A stretch of DNA of 64,000 nucleotides from Flavobacteriales bacterium UBA952. GTDB taxonomy: Bacteria > Bacteroidota > Bacteroidia > Flavobacteriales_D > Crocinitomicaceae. A model generated the notes under the pieces. It was not told the origin of the DNA, made no database searches, and saw nothing but the letters and a program-made list of their open reading frames with translations. Positions 63,662 to 64,000 of this stretch are shown piece by piece. The translations under genes were made by a program, and so were the position numbers. The stretch lies in NCBI GenBank assembly GCA_905182495.1, contig CAJJBU010000003.1, positions 1 to 64,000 on the forward strand. Direction: 5' to 3'. Within the stretch, counting starts at the first letter, position 1. Every line of letters begins with the position of its first letter.

Positions 63662-64000
63662 TTAGATCACTTTTGCTTCACTATGCAACAAGGCAACAAG
63701 CTCATCCATGTTTTCAGGATCGATCATCTTAACCGCAGACTTTTCTCCGGGCATCGTATAGGAAACAAACTCCGTTAGACCTTTAATATCTGCTGCAGGC
63801 ATAACATTTAGCGGCTTTTTTCTTGCAGCCATTATTCCTCGCATATTTGGAATACGTTGCTCAGCCATTCCTTTAGCACAGCTAATTACTGCTGGAGCTT
63901 CAACTTCAATCACTTGAACGCCTCCTACAATTTCTCTTTCAACAGTTAAAGATGTTCCTGAAACATCAAGCTTGGTTGCTAAAGAAACAAAAGGTAGATC
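63662..64000 (-). CDS. etfB: Electron transfer flavoprotein beta subunit, C-terminal part
   Basis: The reading frame is open to the end of the window (112 codons plus stop), so the N-terminus lies beyond it. LPFVSLATKLDVSG and the block IEVEAPAVISCAKGMAEQRI, followed by NMRGIMAARKKPLNVMPA, match EtfB. It is the upstream partner of etfA. A GTG at 63913 is internal and is not a start. Confidence 0.93.
   Translation of the reverse strand, partial: DLPFVSLATKLDVSGTSLTVEREIVGGVQVIEVEAPAVISCAKGMAEQRIPNMRGIMAARKKPLNVMPAADIKGLTEFVSYTMPGEKSAVKMIDPENMDELVALLHSEAKVI

Overview
The window is a gene-dense stretch of a chromosome from a member of the Bacteroidota, most likely Flavobacteriales (class Flavobacteriia). 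The grounds are a gliding-motility lipoprotein GldH gene, two giant secreted repeat proteins ending in the gliding-motility/type IX secretion C-terminal domain, a bacillithiol deacetylase BshB1, many families largely confined to this phylum (DUF3127, DUF3078, DUF6495-like, RicT with a Cys-rich head, PD40/TPR protein), AT-rich DNA, and repeated copies of the Bacteroidota -7 promoter box TAnnTTTG. No rRNA, tRNA, CRISPR array, insertion sequence, phage or integrase was seen. No gene-free stretch exceeds about 160 bases, so this is core chromosome rather than an accessory island.

Layout. 1-324: 3' end of a small Flavobacteria protein. 321-3566 (minus): deoxyribose-phosphate breakdown operon deoC, aldehyde dehydrogenase and a truncated aldehyde dehydrogenase-like protein. 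3697-7014: outer-membrane protein, radA, rsmI and, facing them, a coiled-coil exported protein. 7080-10352: holB, ricT, gldH and a DUF6495-like gene as one tight unit. 10417-11763: a lipoprotein and a degenerate CTP-synthase-like amidotransferase. 11740-14892 (minus): AddA/RecB-type helicase-nuclease. 14960-19254: MbnP, MbnH-like di-haem peroxidase, a conserved unknown protein and a WYL regulator, almost without spacers. 19303-22537: paaG, a paaH-like dehydrogenase and metK, closed by a strong terminator. 22698-26616: PD40/TPR protein, truA, fabD, MORN-like repeat protein. 26739-30413: flavin reductase, DUF3127, aroA and a fused DAHP synthase/chorismate mutase. 30546-36128: membrane protein, ZIP metal transporter, methyltransferase, coaE, DUF2141, sterol-desaturase-like hydroxylase, FkbM methyltransferase. 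36181-39067: proline/glutamate-semialdehyde dehydrogenase and a TPR protein. 39050-47848 (minus): two giant adhesin-like repeat proteins and a small exported protein. 47969-52334: recF, DciA-like gene, and a CotH/beta-helix lipoprotein. 52475-56809: potassium channel, HutD, rlmF, DUF3078, DUF3089. 56883-64000: gcvP, bshB1, nucleoside transporter, bifunctional nuclease, etfA and the start-truncated etfB.

Genes that appear to work together are deoC with its dehydrogenases (deoxyribose 5-phosphate to acetaldehyde to acetate), the DAHP synthase/chorismate mutase with aroA (shikimate pathway), recF with the DciA-like gene (replication and repair), MbnP with MbnH (copper-linked periplasmic chemistry) and etfA with etfB (electron transfer from acyl-CoA oxidation).

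Two structural habits stand out. Eight of ten convergent gene pairs overlap at their 3' ends, four of them by exactly four bases with interlocked stop codons. Several -7 boxes sit only 4-6 bases before an ATG, which predicts leaderless messages for holB, coaE and the dciA-like gene. I found no clearly new defence or mobile system. The best candidates for new biology are the catalytically incomplete enzymes (the aldehyde dehydrogenase-like and CTP-synthase-like proteins), the MbnP/MbnH/unknown/WYL unit, and the Cys-paired 51-53 residue repeats of the giant secreted proteins, which carry a 116-base exact duplication.
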